From Haberlea rhodopensis (Eukaryota; Streptophyta; Magnoliopsida; Lamiales; Gesneriaceae), in the NCBI GenBank assembly GCA_907163345.1, contig CAJQUN010000474.1, positions 1 through 64,000 on the forward strand: DNA of 64,000 bases. Direction: 5' to 3'. The position numbers and the translations under genes are program-made. The notes beneath the pieces were generated by a model, which ran no database searches, was not told the origin of the DNA, and saw only the letters and a list, made by a program, of their open reading frames with translations. This document shows positions 53,820-63,128 of this stretch, one piece after another. The first letter of the stretch is position 1, and every line of letters begins with the position of its first letter.

Positions 53820-56312
53820 CTGATGTCAGCCCGGGCTGATTTCTGAAAGTCAAAAGTCATAAGGGGTAAAGTAACATATTGGCTTTGGCAGGTTCCAATT
53901 TTGAGTTTTCAAAATGCCGTAAGAATTTTTCACTCGATTTTAGGGTTTTCCTAGAAGAAATAAAATTGTACGGTCTCTATGATGTCAGATCGGGCTGATT
54001 TCTGAATGTCAAAAGTCATAACGGTGTAAATGTAACATATTGGCTTTGGCATATTCCAATTTTGTGTTTTCAAAAAGCCGTAAGAACTTTTCACTCGGTT
54101 TTAGGGTTTTCCCAGAAGAAAAAAAATTATACGGCGTCTTTGATGTCATCCCGGGCTGATTTCTAAAAGTCAAAACTCGTAACGATGTAAATGTAAAATA
54201 TTAGCTTTGGCAGAATCCTTTGAGTTTTCAAAAAGCAGTAAGAATTTTTCACTCGGTTTTAGGGTTTTCCTAGAATAAAAAAAATTATACGGCCTCTCTG
54301 ATGTCAGCCTGGGCAGATTTCTAAAATTCAAAACTCATGATGATGTAAATAGAACATTTTGGCTTTGGCAGATTCAAATTTTTAGTTTTCAAAAAGGCGT
54401 AAGAATTTTTCACTCGGTTTTAGGGTTTTCCTAGAAGAGAAAAAATTATACGGCCTCTTTCATGTCAGCCCGAGCTGATTTCTGAAAGTCAAAAGTCATA
54501 ACGTTGTAAATGTAACATATTGGCTTTGACATATTCTAATTTTGAGTTTTCAAAAAGCCGTAAGAATTTTTCACAAGGTTTTAGGGTTTTCCTAGAAGAA
54601 AAAAAATTATACGGCCTCTATGATGTCAGACCGGGCAGATTTCTGAAAGTCAAAAGTCATATCGGTGTAAATGTAACATATTGGCTTTGGCAGATTCCAA
54701 TTTTGAGTTTTCAAAAAGGCGTAAGAATTTTTCACTCGGTTTTAGGGTTTTCCTAGAAGAAAAAAAAATTATACGGCCTCTATGATGTCAGCCCGGGCTG
54801 ATTTCTGAAAGTCAAAAGTCATAACAGTGTAAATATAACATATTGGCTTTGGCAGATTCCAAATTTTGAATTTTCAGAAAGCCGTAAGAATTTTTCACTC
54901 GGTTTTAAGGTTTTTCTAGAAGAAATAAAATTATATGGCATCTATGATGTCAGATCGGCTTGATTTCTGAAAGTCAAAAGTCATAATGGTGTAAATGTAA
55001 CATATTGGCTTTGACAGATTCCAATTTTGAGTTTTCAAAAAGCCGTAAGAATTTTTCACTCGGTTTTAGGGTTTTCCTAGAAGAAAAAAAATTATACGGC
55101 CTCTATGATGTCAGACCGGGCTGATTTCTGAAAGTCAAAAGTCATATCGGTGTAAATGTAACATATTGGCTTTGGCAGATTCCAATTTTGAGTTTTCAAA
55201 ATACGTAACAATTTTTCACTCGGTTTTAGGGTTTTCCTAGAAGAAATAAAATTATACGGCCTCTATGATGTCAGACTGGGCTGATTTCTGAAAGTCAAAA
55301 GTCATAACGGTGTAAATGTAACATATTGGCTTTGACAGATTCCAGTTTAGAGTTTTTAAAAAGCCGTAAGAATTTATCACTCGGTTTTATTGTTTTCCTA
55401 GAAGAAATTTTTTTACGGCCTCTATGTTGTCAGACCTTGCTGATTTCTGAAAGTCAAAAGTCATATATGTGTAACTGTAGCATATTGGCTTTGGCAGATT
55501 CTAATTTTGAGTTTTCAAAAAGGCGTAAGAATTTTTCGTTAGGTTTTAGGGTTATCCAAGAAGAAAAAAATGCATACGGCCTCTATAATGTCAGCTCGGG
55601 CTGATTTTTGAAAGTCAAAAGTCATAACGGTGTAAATGTAAAATATTGGCTTTGACGGATTCCAATTTTGAGTTTTCAAAACGGCGCAAGAATTTTTCGT
55701 TAGGTTTTATTGTTTTCCAAGAAGAAAAAAAATTATACGGCCTCTATGATGTCAGCTTTGGCTGATTTCTGAAAGTCAAAAGTCATAATGGTGTAAATGT
55801 AACATATTGGCTTTGCTGGATTCAAATTTTGGGTTTTCAAAAAGCCGTAAGAATTCACTCGGTTTTAGGATTTTCCTGGAAGAAAAAAAATTATACGCCT
55901 CTTTGATGTCAGCCCGGGCTGCTTTCTAAAAGTCAAAAGTCATAACGGTGTAAATATGTGATATCCCCGAAATAATTAATTACAATTAGGACATTAATTA
56001 TGTTTATGTGATATTATGGCGATAATTAGATTATGTGTTGGGACTAATTATCTTGGTAAAATGCTTGTCACATGGTAGGCGTTACCCGATAGAGCATTTC
56101 CGGGTACATGTTATACATGTTGGGATTTGGGTGTTATATTGGTTTAAATGATATGGGTTGTGTCTATTTGGTAAAGCATGATTTTAAATGGTGATTTTAG
56201 TACATTGTGGTAAAATACTTTTAAAATATCCTGTTGGGGTATTCTACATACCATGCTTGTGTTTAGATGAACATTTAAACCCCATATCATGGCTTGGGAG
56301 CCACTTGCATAC

Positions 56313-56320
56313 TTTATATC
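56313..56320 (+). promoter_or_regulatory. Candidate TATA box, gypsy-2 LTR
   Basis: TTTATATC followed by a pyrimidine-rich run (CATCACCCCTCTCTTCC) resembling a plant transcription start region. A copy is at 60343-60350 in the LTR fragment. Suggested by sequence only. Confidence 0.4.
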
Positions 56321-56699
56321 CCATCACCCCTCTCTTCCAGCTTTTTGGTCCCTAAACCCCCTCCACTCATCCATATCCTTCCATTTTCGTTTCTGAAACA
56401 AGGGAGGAGGAGAAAACTTGGAGAAAGGAGACTTTTTGTGTTTTCTTGCTTGAAACTTGGAGCTCAAGTGGTAAGCTTCCACAATGGTAGAGTTTTGTTG
56501 AGTTTTGGTTGGGTTGTAGCTTGTTTTTTAGGTTAAAGGGGGGTAGATCTTGTTCCAACATCTTGTTTATGTTTGGGGGTTGTATTTTAAGGTTGTTTTG
56601 TGGTTATATGTTGAGCATGGGAGTTGTTCTTGGTTGTATATGAGTTTGAGTGTTGTTGGAAGCTCATACATGGAAGTTTCTCGCTGAAACAGGGCTGCT

Positions 56700-56913
56700 C
56701 GATCGATCGAGATTAGGGTCCGATCGATCGAGCAAGGCAGAGCCTGAACAAGGCGTGAAATGAGCTTACCGATCGATCGGTAATTTTTCCCGATCGATCG
56801 GTGTGATGTCTCGATCGATCAGTAAAATGGTTCGATCGATCGGTGGAGGCAGTGCTTGGATGCCTATTTTCTCTTCACTTGGCGATCGATCGGGGCTTAG
56901 ATGGCGATCGATC
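56700..56913. promoter_or_regulatory. CGATCGATCG palindrome cluster, gypsy-2 LTR (8 copies, 2+4+2)
   Basis: Starts at 56700, 56721, 56770, 56791, 56812 (CGATCGATCA), 56833, 56883 and 56904. Steps 21, 49, 21, 21, 21, 50, 21. Flanks differ from gypsy-1 yet extend the dyads, for example TTACCGATCGATCGGTAA (18 bp). Confidence 0.92.
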
Positions 56914-57011
56914 GCAAGGCATAAAATGTGGATTTTGGGATTTTGTTTTAAATGATGTTATTTTTGGTACTGGTTCACTTATTGGCTTCTAATATTCATG
57001 TGATTGTGTAG

Positions 57012-57078
57012 AACCATCCCAGGTAGCCACACATCAAAGGAGATAAAGTTCCACGACATCTCCACTTTTGGAACTAAG
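57012..57078 (+). other. Conserved LTR block (candidate mini-exon), gypsy-2
   Basis: AACCATCCCAGGTAGCCACA to TTGGAACTAAG, 67 bp, matching 17367-17434. It is followed by GTACGTAGTGAGACGTAC and CATCGGACGGTAA. Confidence 0.7.
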
Positions 57079-57235
57079 GTACGTAGTGAGACGTACGAGC
57101 ATCGGACGGTAAAACGTACTTATTACGCTTTGAATTGGCTATGCATTATGGTTGCACATGTTGCCTTATTTATGCATTATGGTTGCATATATAGTTGGAA
57201 CATGCATTATGGTTGCATGTAATTGTGAGTCGAGG

Positions 57236-57470
57236 TTATATCACAGTGATGAAGAATACTTGCCGCCTTCATGTCGAGGCGATGATAGAATACTTGCCGC
57301 TGTCATATTTAGCGATGAAGAATATTTGCCGCAAACATGTCGAAGCGAAGGATCATGCCGCTGTCATGTTGATACGAGGGATATTATGCCGCTAATATGT
57401 CGAAGCGAGGGGTATTAATGCCGCTGTCATGTAACGCGAGGGGTATTATGCCACTGATATAATAAGACTG
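57236..57470 (+). repeat. Degenerate tandem repeat, gypsy-2 LTR
   Basis: About six to seven irregular units containing GAAGAATACTTGCCGC or GGGGTATTATGCCGC followed by TGTCATGT and a GCGA sequence. It occupies the place of the GAT and hairpin repeats of gypsy-1 but shows no clear co-varying arms. Confidence 0.75.
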
Positions 57471-57975
57471 GGATTGGCCATTGGTATACATGGAACGGAT
57501 GCATGTCAGGACATATATTATTGGTGTTATAATCAATTAATTGTGATTATGGTACAGGGACAACCAAGGGAGCTTTTGTATGTGTTAAGTACAGGAAGTG
57601 ATTTGCATTTATGGTTTACGCATTGAATTATGATCATACTATTGCGAATAGGATTTATATACATGCTCATGGTTTGGGGTTGTTCCTGTAGGTACTTTTG
57701 GGCGGACGGGCTAAGGCGGGTTGATGCAGTGAGCCAGTAAGGAGTGGTTTTGGCATAGCAGGCTAAATTTTTGTATAGTATCTACTCTAGGAGTGTGTAA
57801 AGCTATAGGATTAGCATTCATTGGTTGAGAATGTAACTAATCCCTTTTGGAACTTTATTTTGGCACTGTAATTTAATAGCTCAGGGCATCAACACAACCT
57901 TTATACTCTGTTATGCATGGAAATTTTTATTTACGCCTTTAATCCGCACCTAAGGAACTAGGGTCCTTACATTAG

Positions 57976-57987
57976 TGGTATCAGAGC
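57976..57987 (+). promoter_or_regulatory. Gypsy-2 primer-binding site
   Basis: TGGTATCAGAGC, complementary to initiator tRNA-Met, four bases after the LTR. The leader 57988-58181 shows nothing else recognisable. Confidence 0.93.
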
Positions 57988-58181
57988 AGTGGTTAGAGAA
58001 CCCGGGAACGATTGAAGGGTAGCCTTAGCATGGTTGGCTAGGTGTTTACATTTGGGGCATGTTTATGCATGTGGTGCATATTTACGTATACAATTGGCAT
58101 ACTAACATGCTTGTCATTCATATTGTCTAACGTTTTAGCATATATATTGTTTGGAATTGTTGTTAACCTTTGTGTTACAGC

Positions 58182-59030
58182 ATGGCGGCTATAAATGCGG
58201 GGAACCTCAACGAGGAGGTGGGTGATATTGGGAGCGTGAATGCTAGCATCGGGCAGGCAAATCCGTTACCCCCACCTGCTGTGGGCATGGAACCGGTTTC
58301 TCAATTACTGTTACCAGGGGAGCTTAGCCTGACACAATTTCTGACCTTCCACCCACCCATGTTTGAAGGAACAGAGACAGGAGAAGAGGCCGAAGAGTGG
58401 CTGGAGAGACTAGAACATATTTTTGTATCTGCGCCGTGTGCTAGGACGGCTTGGTTAAGACTGGCAGAATTCCAACTGGCAAAGAAGTCTTCCATGTGGT
58501 GGAAGACGACTGTAATGGAATTGAGGGCACAGGGCATGGTAATCGACTGGACTTTATTTCGGACTCGGTTTCTAAACCGATACTTCTCTGCCGCGGCTAG
58601 GCAAACAAAGGAGGATGAATTTACGAATTTGAAGCAAGGGAACCTGACGGTTTCGGACTACGCCATGCACTACTCATCCTTATTGAGGTATGTTCCACAC
58701 ATTGCTACAAATGGACATGCCAAGATGAGGCACTTTTTGAAGGGGCTGCGACCGGAATTATTTGATCGAGTCATTTCTAACAACCCGACATCCTTTGATG
58801 AGGCACTGGTTAGAGCGGAGTTAGCGGAGATAGGGGTGAGTGCTTATCCTGAGGCCATACCCTCACCAGCTCCATCGCAAAGATCAACATCTGAAAATCT
58901 GAGGCCCCGAGGAGGATCTTTTAAGTCGCGGGGGACTTCTTCTTCGGTTTGGCGGAAGGAGGCCGGAGGGCCGGAAGCAAGGGGATCAGAGGAGTGGTAC
59001 ATCTACTTATGGGGTAGCGGCTCAAGCTAG
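58182..59030 (+). pseudogene. gag: Gypsy-2 Gag, frameshifted after the capsid domain
   Basis: ATG 58182 (MAAINAGNLNEEVGDIG); an in-frame ATG at 58170 is probably leader. The retrotransposon Gag domain covers about residues 60-210 (AEEWLERLEHIFVS, FRTRFLNRYFSAAARQ, LKQGNLTVSDYA, MRHFLKGLRPELF). The homologous frame leaves this ORF near 58945-58950, in the serine-rich linker; the last 27 or so residues of the ORF are out-of-frame. Homology resumes one frame over and runs through the zinc knuckle. Confidence 0.92.
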
Positions 59031-59517
59031 TAGAGCTGGAGATGTCAAGTGCAACTTTTGTGGAGGGCCACATTTGATGCGAGATTGTTCTGCGTGCTAC
59101 ATTTGTGGCAAGTCGGGCCACATTGCTCGGCGTTGCCCCAACCGGGAAGGACAGACGGATCTCAGGGAAGGTCGAGGGAGGTTTACTAGTGGTACAGTAC
59201 AGCAGAGGCCGCCGATGGTGCCTCGTCAGATAGGAGGACAGGCGATGGGGCCACCTCAGGGACAGGTCTATGCATTGACCAGGGAGCAGGCCGATGCAGC
59301 TCCAGAGGAGGTTATAGCTGGTACGTGCCTACTATTTACATTTTCTGCCTTTATTTTGATAGACACAGGTGCTTCGCACTCCTTCGTGTCTGCGGACTTT
59401 GTGGCGAGACATCATATGTGCACGTCTCCGTTACCCACGTCTCTATTGGTCTCGACACCCACCGGGAAGAGAGTTGCTGCTGATCGGTTTCTGATGGACT
59501 GCCTCATTTATTTTTAG
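58950..59517 (+). pseudogene. gag-pol: Gypsy-2 Gag zinc knuckle and protease, ended by TAG
   Basis: Frame continuing from the frameshift near 58948. Cysteines of a first half-finger (CNFCGGPHLMRDC) precede the CCHC knuckle CYICGKSGHIARRC. Protease motif LIDTGASHSFVSADF follows. TAG 59515-59517 interrupts YF*GNEIKADLI where gypsy-1 has a glutamate codon (YFEDKEL), so GAG to TAG is likely. Confidence 0.9.
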
Positions 59518-60123
59518 GGCAACGAGATAAAGGCAGATTTGATTGTTTTGAGTATGTTAGATTTCGACTGCATTGTGGGCATCGACATTCTAAACAGATA
59601 TCAGGCAGTGGTAGATTGTCGACAGAGGACAGTTCGATTCAGATCTGGTTTGGGAGTTCAGTGGACTTTTTATGGCGACGGGTCTCGTGCGAAGATTCTG
59701 TTGATTTCGGCAATCAAAATGTCTCAGTTGTTGGAACGTGGTCACACGGGCTACCTCATCTATGCCGTGGACACGTCGGGAAAGAGCAAAGAGTTAAAGG
59801 TTGAGGATATACCAGTGGTAGCGGAATTTGCTGACGTATTCCCGGAGGAGATTCTCGGATTCCCACCGGCAAGGGAAGTCGAGTTTGGGATTGAGTTATT
59901 ACCGGGGACATCCGCTATCTCCCGTGCACCTTACAGGATGGCACCGGCTGAGCTAAGAGAGTTGAAGGAGCAATTGCAGGAACTCCTTGATAAAGGATAT
60001 ATACGCCCTAGCGTATCGCCTTGGGGCGCACCAGTTCTTTTTGTGAAGAAGAAGGATGGCTCGATGCGCTTGTGCATCGATTACCGACAACTGAATAAGG
60101 CCACGGTAGGCGTGATCCGGTAG
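59518..60123 (+). pseudogene. pol: Gypsy-2 protease end and reverse transcriptase start, truncated
   Basis: Same frame as the preceding segment. It covers the protease C-terminus (FDCIVGIDILNRY), a linker (VAEFADVFPEEI) and the first reverse transcriptase blocks (VSPWGAPVLFVKKKDGS, LCIDYRQLNKATV). At about 60102-60107 the sequence leaves pol; the final codons GVIR and stop are LTR sequence. The catalytic Asp-Asp motif, RNase H and integrase are all absent. Confidence 0.93.
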
Positions 60124-60488
60124 AGCATTTCCGGGTACATGTTATACATGTTGGGATTTGGGTGTTATAATGGTTTAAATGATATGGGTTGTGTCTATTT
60201 GGTAAAGCATGATTTGAAATGGTGATTTTAGTACATTGTGGTAAAATACTTTTAAAATATCATGTTGGGGTATTCTACATACCATGCTTGTGTTTAGATG
60301 AACATTTAAACCCCATATCATGGCTTGGGAGCCACTTGCATACTTTATATCCCATCACCCCTCTCTTCCAGCTTTTTGGTCCCTAAACCCCCTCCACTCA
60401 TCCATATCCTTCCATTTTCGTTTCTGAAACAAGGGAGGAGGAGAAAACTTGGAGAAAGGAGACTTTTTGTGTTTTCTTGCTTGAAACT
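60108..60488 (+). repeat. Gypsy-2 LTR fragment (internal piece)
   Basis: Matches 56078-56457 at an offset of 4031 with a few differences. It lacks the first about 120 bp of the LTR. It is interrupted after GCTTGAAACT by the gypsy-3 LTR. Confidence 0.93.
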
Positions 60489-60960
60489 TGTGGGGTCTTC
60501 CCACCTTAACAGTGATTAATAGACATAAGAAGGACTAATCATGCATTAAATACATCTTAGGGTTCTAGTTGTTACATGAGCTAACAGAAATACAGGCTAA
60601 ATAAAACTTTAAAGCTTATTAGTTACATTCCCACAATGAATGTTAACGTGTTAGATTTATACTACTCCTAGAGTAGATACTAAACAGAAGCTGAAACCTA
60701 TACGTTCCTGTGTTCCTCGTAGCTCACTGCCTCAACCCGACCCTTAGTCCTTTAGTCCAAAAGTGTACCTACAGGAACAACCCATTGTGAGCATGTACAT
60801 AGTTACTTAACATCATAAGGCAATGGCATATAATTAAATGCATGAAAATAATTGGTAACGTATACTTCCTGGTTAATCGCATTAACCCTCTTTGGTTGTC
60901 CCTGTTTCATAGCCATGCATAAGAATCATTAATTCTTAACATGAATGATTAAAATCGTTA

Positions 60961-61280
60961 TCTTATAACATCATCATCGTATAAGCATCATCATCTTGTA
61001 AATATCATCATCTTATGACATCATCATTATATAAGCATCATCATCTTGTAAATATCATCATCTTATAACATCATCATTGTATAAGCATCATCATCTTGTA
61101 AATATCATCATCTTATGACATCATCATTATATAAGCATCATCATCTTGTAAATATCATCATCTTATAACATCATCATTGTATAAGCATCATCATCTTGTA
61201 AATATCATCATCTTATAACATCATCATTGTATAAGCATCATCATATTGTAAATATCATCATCTTATAACATCATCGTCAT
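60961..61280 (-). repeat. Exact 50-bp tandem repeat in gypsy-3 LTR
   Basis: The decamer ATAAGCATCA starts at 60981, 61031, 61081, 61131, 61181 and 61231, exactly every 50 bp. Units differ by a few transitions such as TTATGACA/TTATAACA. The repeat is ATC-rich on the plus strand and matches the GAT-rich stretch of gypsy-1 on the minus strand, but has been re-expanded with a different period. Confidence 0.93.
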
Positions 61281-61376
61281 ATAATATAACAGTAAATGTA
61301 CGACATCTTAGTTAAGTGAACATGCTGGTTATTCATTGCCTTCTTGTTGTTGTCCCTGATTCATAATTATGCATAT

Positions 61377-61580
61377 GGGCATCTTACCCTGTGGCATCTT
61401 ACCACATTATAAACATCGCATGGCCTCTTACCATGTGGGGCGTCTTACCCCGTGGCATCTTACCACAAATAACATCATGGCCTCTTACCATGTGGGGCAT
61501 CTTACCCCGTGGCATCTTACCACAAATAACATCATGGCCTCTTACCATGTAGGGCATCTTACCCCGTGGCATCTTACCAC
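61377..61580 (-). repeat. Array of eleven co-varying hairpins, gypsy-3 LTR (57-bp super-repeat)
   Basis: On the plus strand the core reads CC/GG around CATCTTA or CCTCTTA. Arms cycle GGG(G)/CCC(C), GTGG/CCAC and CATGG/CCATG, repeated with a 57-bp period (CCCCGTGGCATC near 61448, 61505 and 61562). On the element's own strand these are the same GGTAAGATGCC-type hairpins as at 17735-17921. Confidence 0.9.
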
Positions 61581-61777
61581 AAATAACATCATATGAATAT
61601 ATATAAACGTCTTAACAACATCGTAAACATCTTATAAACATCTTAAACATCGTATGAACATCATCATGTAAACATCGTATAAACACCGTCATTTCATCGT
61701 GAATACTCATGCAATAAAAGCATAGTTGTAGTATAGAGATGTGTGTTACCGTCCGATGCCCGTACGCTTCTTACGTA

Positions 61778-61842
61778 CCTTTTCAAAAGGAGGAGGAGTC
61801 AACAGACTTTATCTCCTTGATGGTGCCGGTACCTGGGATGGT
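61778..61842 (-). other. Conserved LTR block (candidate mini-exon), gypsy-3
   Basis: Minus strand AACCATCCCAGGTACCGGCA to CCTTTTGAAAAG, 65 bp. It is followed by GTACGTAAGAAGCGTACGG and CATCGGACGGTAA. The base before it is not the AG seen in the other two LTRs. Confidence 0.65.
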
Positions 61843-61945
61843 TATACAAGACCACATAATACCATATTAGATGCCTCAAAACCATCTTACATCATAAACT
61901 TAACAAAATAAAACATCATTATATTTTTCAACTTTCTGCCTCTCT

Positions 61946-62162
61946 CGATCGATCGGCCCAAGGTCTCGATCGATCGAGACACTGTGCACAAACAGTGCCT
62001 TAGTGTTCTGCCTCGCTCGATCGATCGAACATTTTACCGATCGATCGAGGAGCTTCACCGATCGATCGAGAAATCCTTCGATCGATCGGCACCAAAATTT
62101 TGAAAACATGCATTAGACCTTCTGCCTCGCTCGATCGATCGGGACCAAATCTCGATCGATCG
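61946..62162. promoter_or_regulatory. CGATCGATCG palindrome cluster, gypsy-3 LTR (8 copies, 2+4+2)
   Basis: All eight exact: starts 61946, 61967, 62018, 62038, 62059, 62079, 62132 and 62153. Steps 21, 51, 20, 21, 20, 53, 21. One is extended to GTCTCGATCGATCGAGAC, an 18-bp dyad. Confidence 0.93.
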
Positions 62163-63081
62163 AGAGCTCTGAAAAATCGGGATTTCCCCAGATTTTTGAG
62201 CACCTCTTTTCACACCAACATTTCTACTACATAATACATCTTTCATGCTGAAACAAGCATGTGAAGAACTTCATAAATATCCATGTAAGCTCTTAAATCA
62301 AAGGTTTAACAAAAACCTAAGCTAACATGCATCATAACATCATCATAATCTTCATCCTCAACCAACTTTAACAGAAACAGAGTATGCTTATCTTTTCCAG
62401 ATTTTTCGAGCACATAGATTCATAACAAGAAATCTATCACATAAATCATGTAAAATGCTCAAACAACCATGCTAGTAGTTACTTAATACTACCATGTAAG
62501 CATCCTACCAAGGTTCCGCCCATACTTATATTTATCATGCAATAAAACATCCCACCAAAACCCAAGCTTAACCAACGACCTCCGAAAAACAGAGTACACA
62601 TCCTTACCCCTCTTCTTGCTCCTCTTTTTGCAAGGACTTTGAACACTTTTACCAAGCTTTCCTTGCCTTAAAGCAGCTTGTTCTGGGACGAAAATGGAGG
62701 AGAAGGGGAGGAGAGAAGGAGATGGAGTTTTTTGATTGAGTGGTAGCATGGGTTAGGCAAGTGGGGGGTATGGGTTGAACAAGTGGGGGAGGGTGAGGTG
62801 ACCGAGTGGTGGGGGTGGGGTGGTGTGGTTGGGGTGCCATGTGGTGTTTAATTGTGTCCCGGTATTTAGTACGATGTATTAAAATATCCTCACTCGATAT
62901 TTTCTAACTTCATTTCATTAATACATCCTTTAAAACACCTAACCTGTTCCCCATATCATATCATCATATCATAAATCATGGCCCCCAATTTAAATACACC
63001 ACAACCCTTAAACGCATCATAATTCATCATCGTAGAACATAATCATATCACATAATTACATGACATTTCGGGGGTATTACA

Positions 63082-63092
63082 TTACTCCCCTA
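63082..63092 (-). promoter_or_regulatory. Gypsy-3 polypurine tract
   Basis: TAGGGGAGTAA on the minus strand, directly before the 3' LTR and identical to gypsy-1. The inverted repeat GATTTCG-AGGA-CGAAATC lies just upstream (63117-63100). Confidence 0.88.
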
Positions 63093-63128
63093 CTTATAAG
63101 ATTTCGTCCTCGAAATCCACATGCATCA

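Larger units (their letters stand above)
33643..55956 (+). repeat. 161-bp satellite array, right block (about 139 monomers)
   Basis: Same monomer and orientation as the left array. Left phase: the left array stops at AGGGTTTT and the right array restarts about 89 bp further on in the monomer, so satellite was lost at the junction. It contains two mixed monomer types: A (AAATGTAACATATTGG...GATTCCAATTTTGAG) and B (AAATAGAACATTTTGG...GATTCAAATTTTTAG). It also has shortened monomers (CCTAGAAGGGCCTCTGTGATG lacking the A tract) and large higher-order duplications. Ends at GTAAATA where gypsy-2 begins. No genes. Confidence 0.97.
55957..57971 (+). repeat. Gypsy-2 5' LTR (2015 bp)
   Basis: Begins TGTGATATCCCCG and ends GTCCTTACA, with the primer site four bases later. 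Same family as the gypsy-1 LTR in its conserved blocks (57012-57120 and from 57692), but diverged elsewhere. Candidate TATA sequence TTTATATC at 56313-56320, followed by a C/T-rich stretch. Palindrome cluster 56700-56913. Candidate introns 56471-57011 and 57079-57691. Confidence 0.92.
55957..60488 (+). mobile_element. Ty3/gypsy element 2, truncated and rearranged
   Basis: Inserted in satellite after AAATA (55952-55956). It keeps the 5' LTR, primer site, gag, protease and the start of reverse transcriptase, then at about 60102-60107 jumps into its own LTR sequence (60108-60488 matches 56078-56457). The rest of pol and the first part of that LTR copy are gone. The LTR copy is in turn cut by gypsy-3. 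Coding lesions: a frameshift in gag near 58945 and a TAG at 59515. Confidence 0.92.
60489..63081 (-). repeat. Gypsy-3 3' LTR (2593 bp)
   Basis: Read on the minus strand it starts TGTAATACCCCCG and ends GAAGACCCCACA. It is longer than its relatives mostly because of repeat expansion: 50-bp units (60961-61270), 57-bp hairpin units (61377-61580) and the palindrome cluster (61946-62162). The conserved block lies at 61778-61842 and the conserved terminal part at 60489-60768. Confidence 0.9.

Noticed and set aside
33732..55604. Similar short ORFs on both strands in the right satellite array
   Set aside because: Same explanation; identical pairs such as 42135-42389 and 50991-51245 come from the 8.86-kb duplication, not from a gene family.
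56294..56536. 80-codon ORF in gypsy-2 LTR, partly repeated at 60325-60519
   Set aside because: Explained by the LTR duplication; lies around the putative transcription start and shows no recognisable domain.
61369..61596. ORF with repeated HLTPWHLTTNNIMASYHVG
   Set aside because: Translation of the 57-bp hairpin repeat (57 is a multiple of 3). The hairpin structure explains the conservation better than coding.
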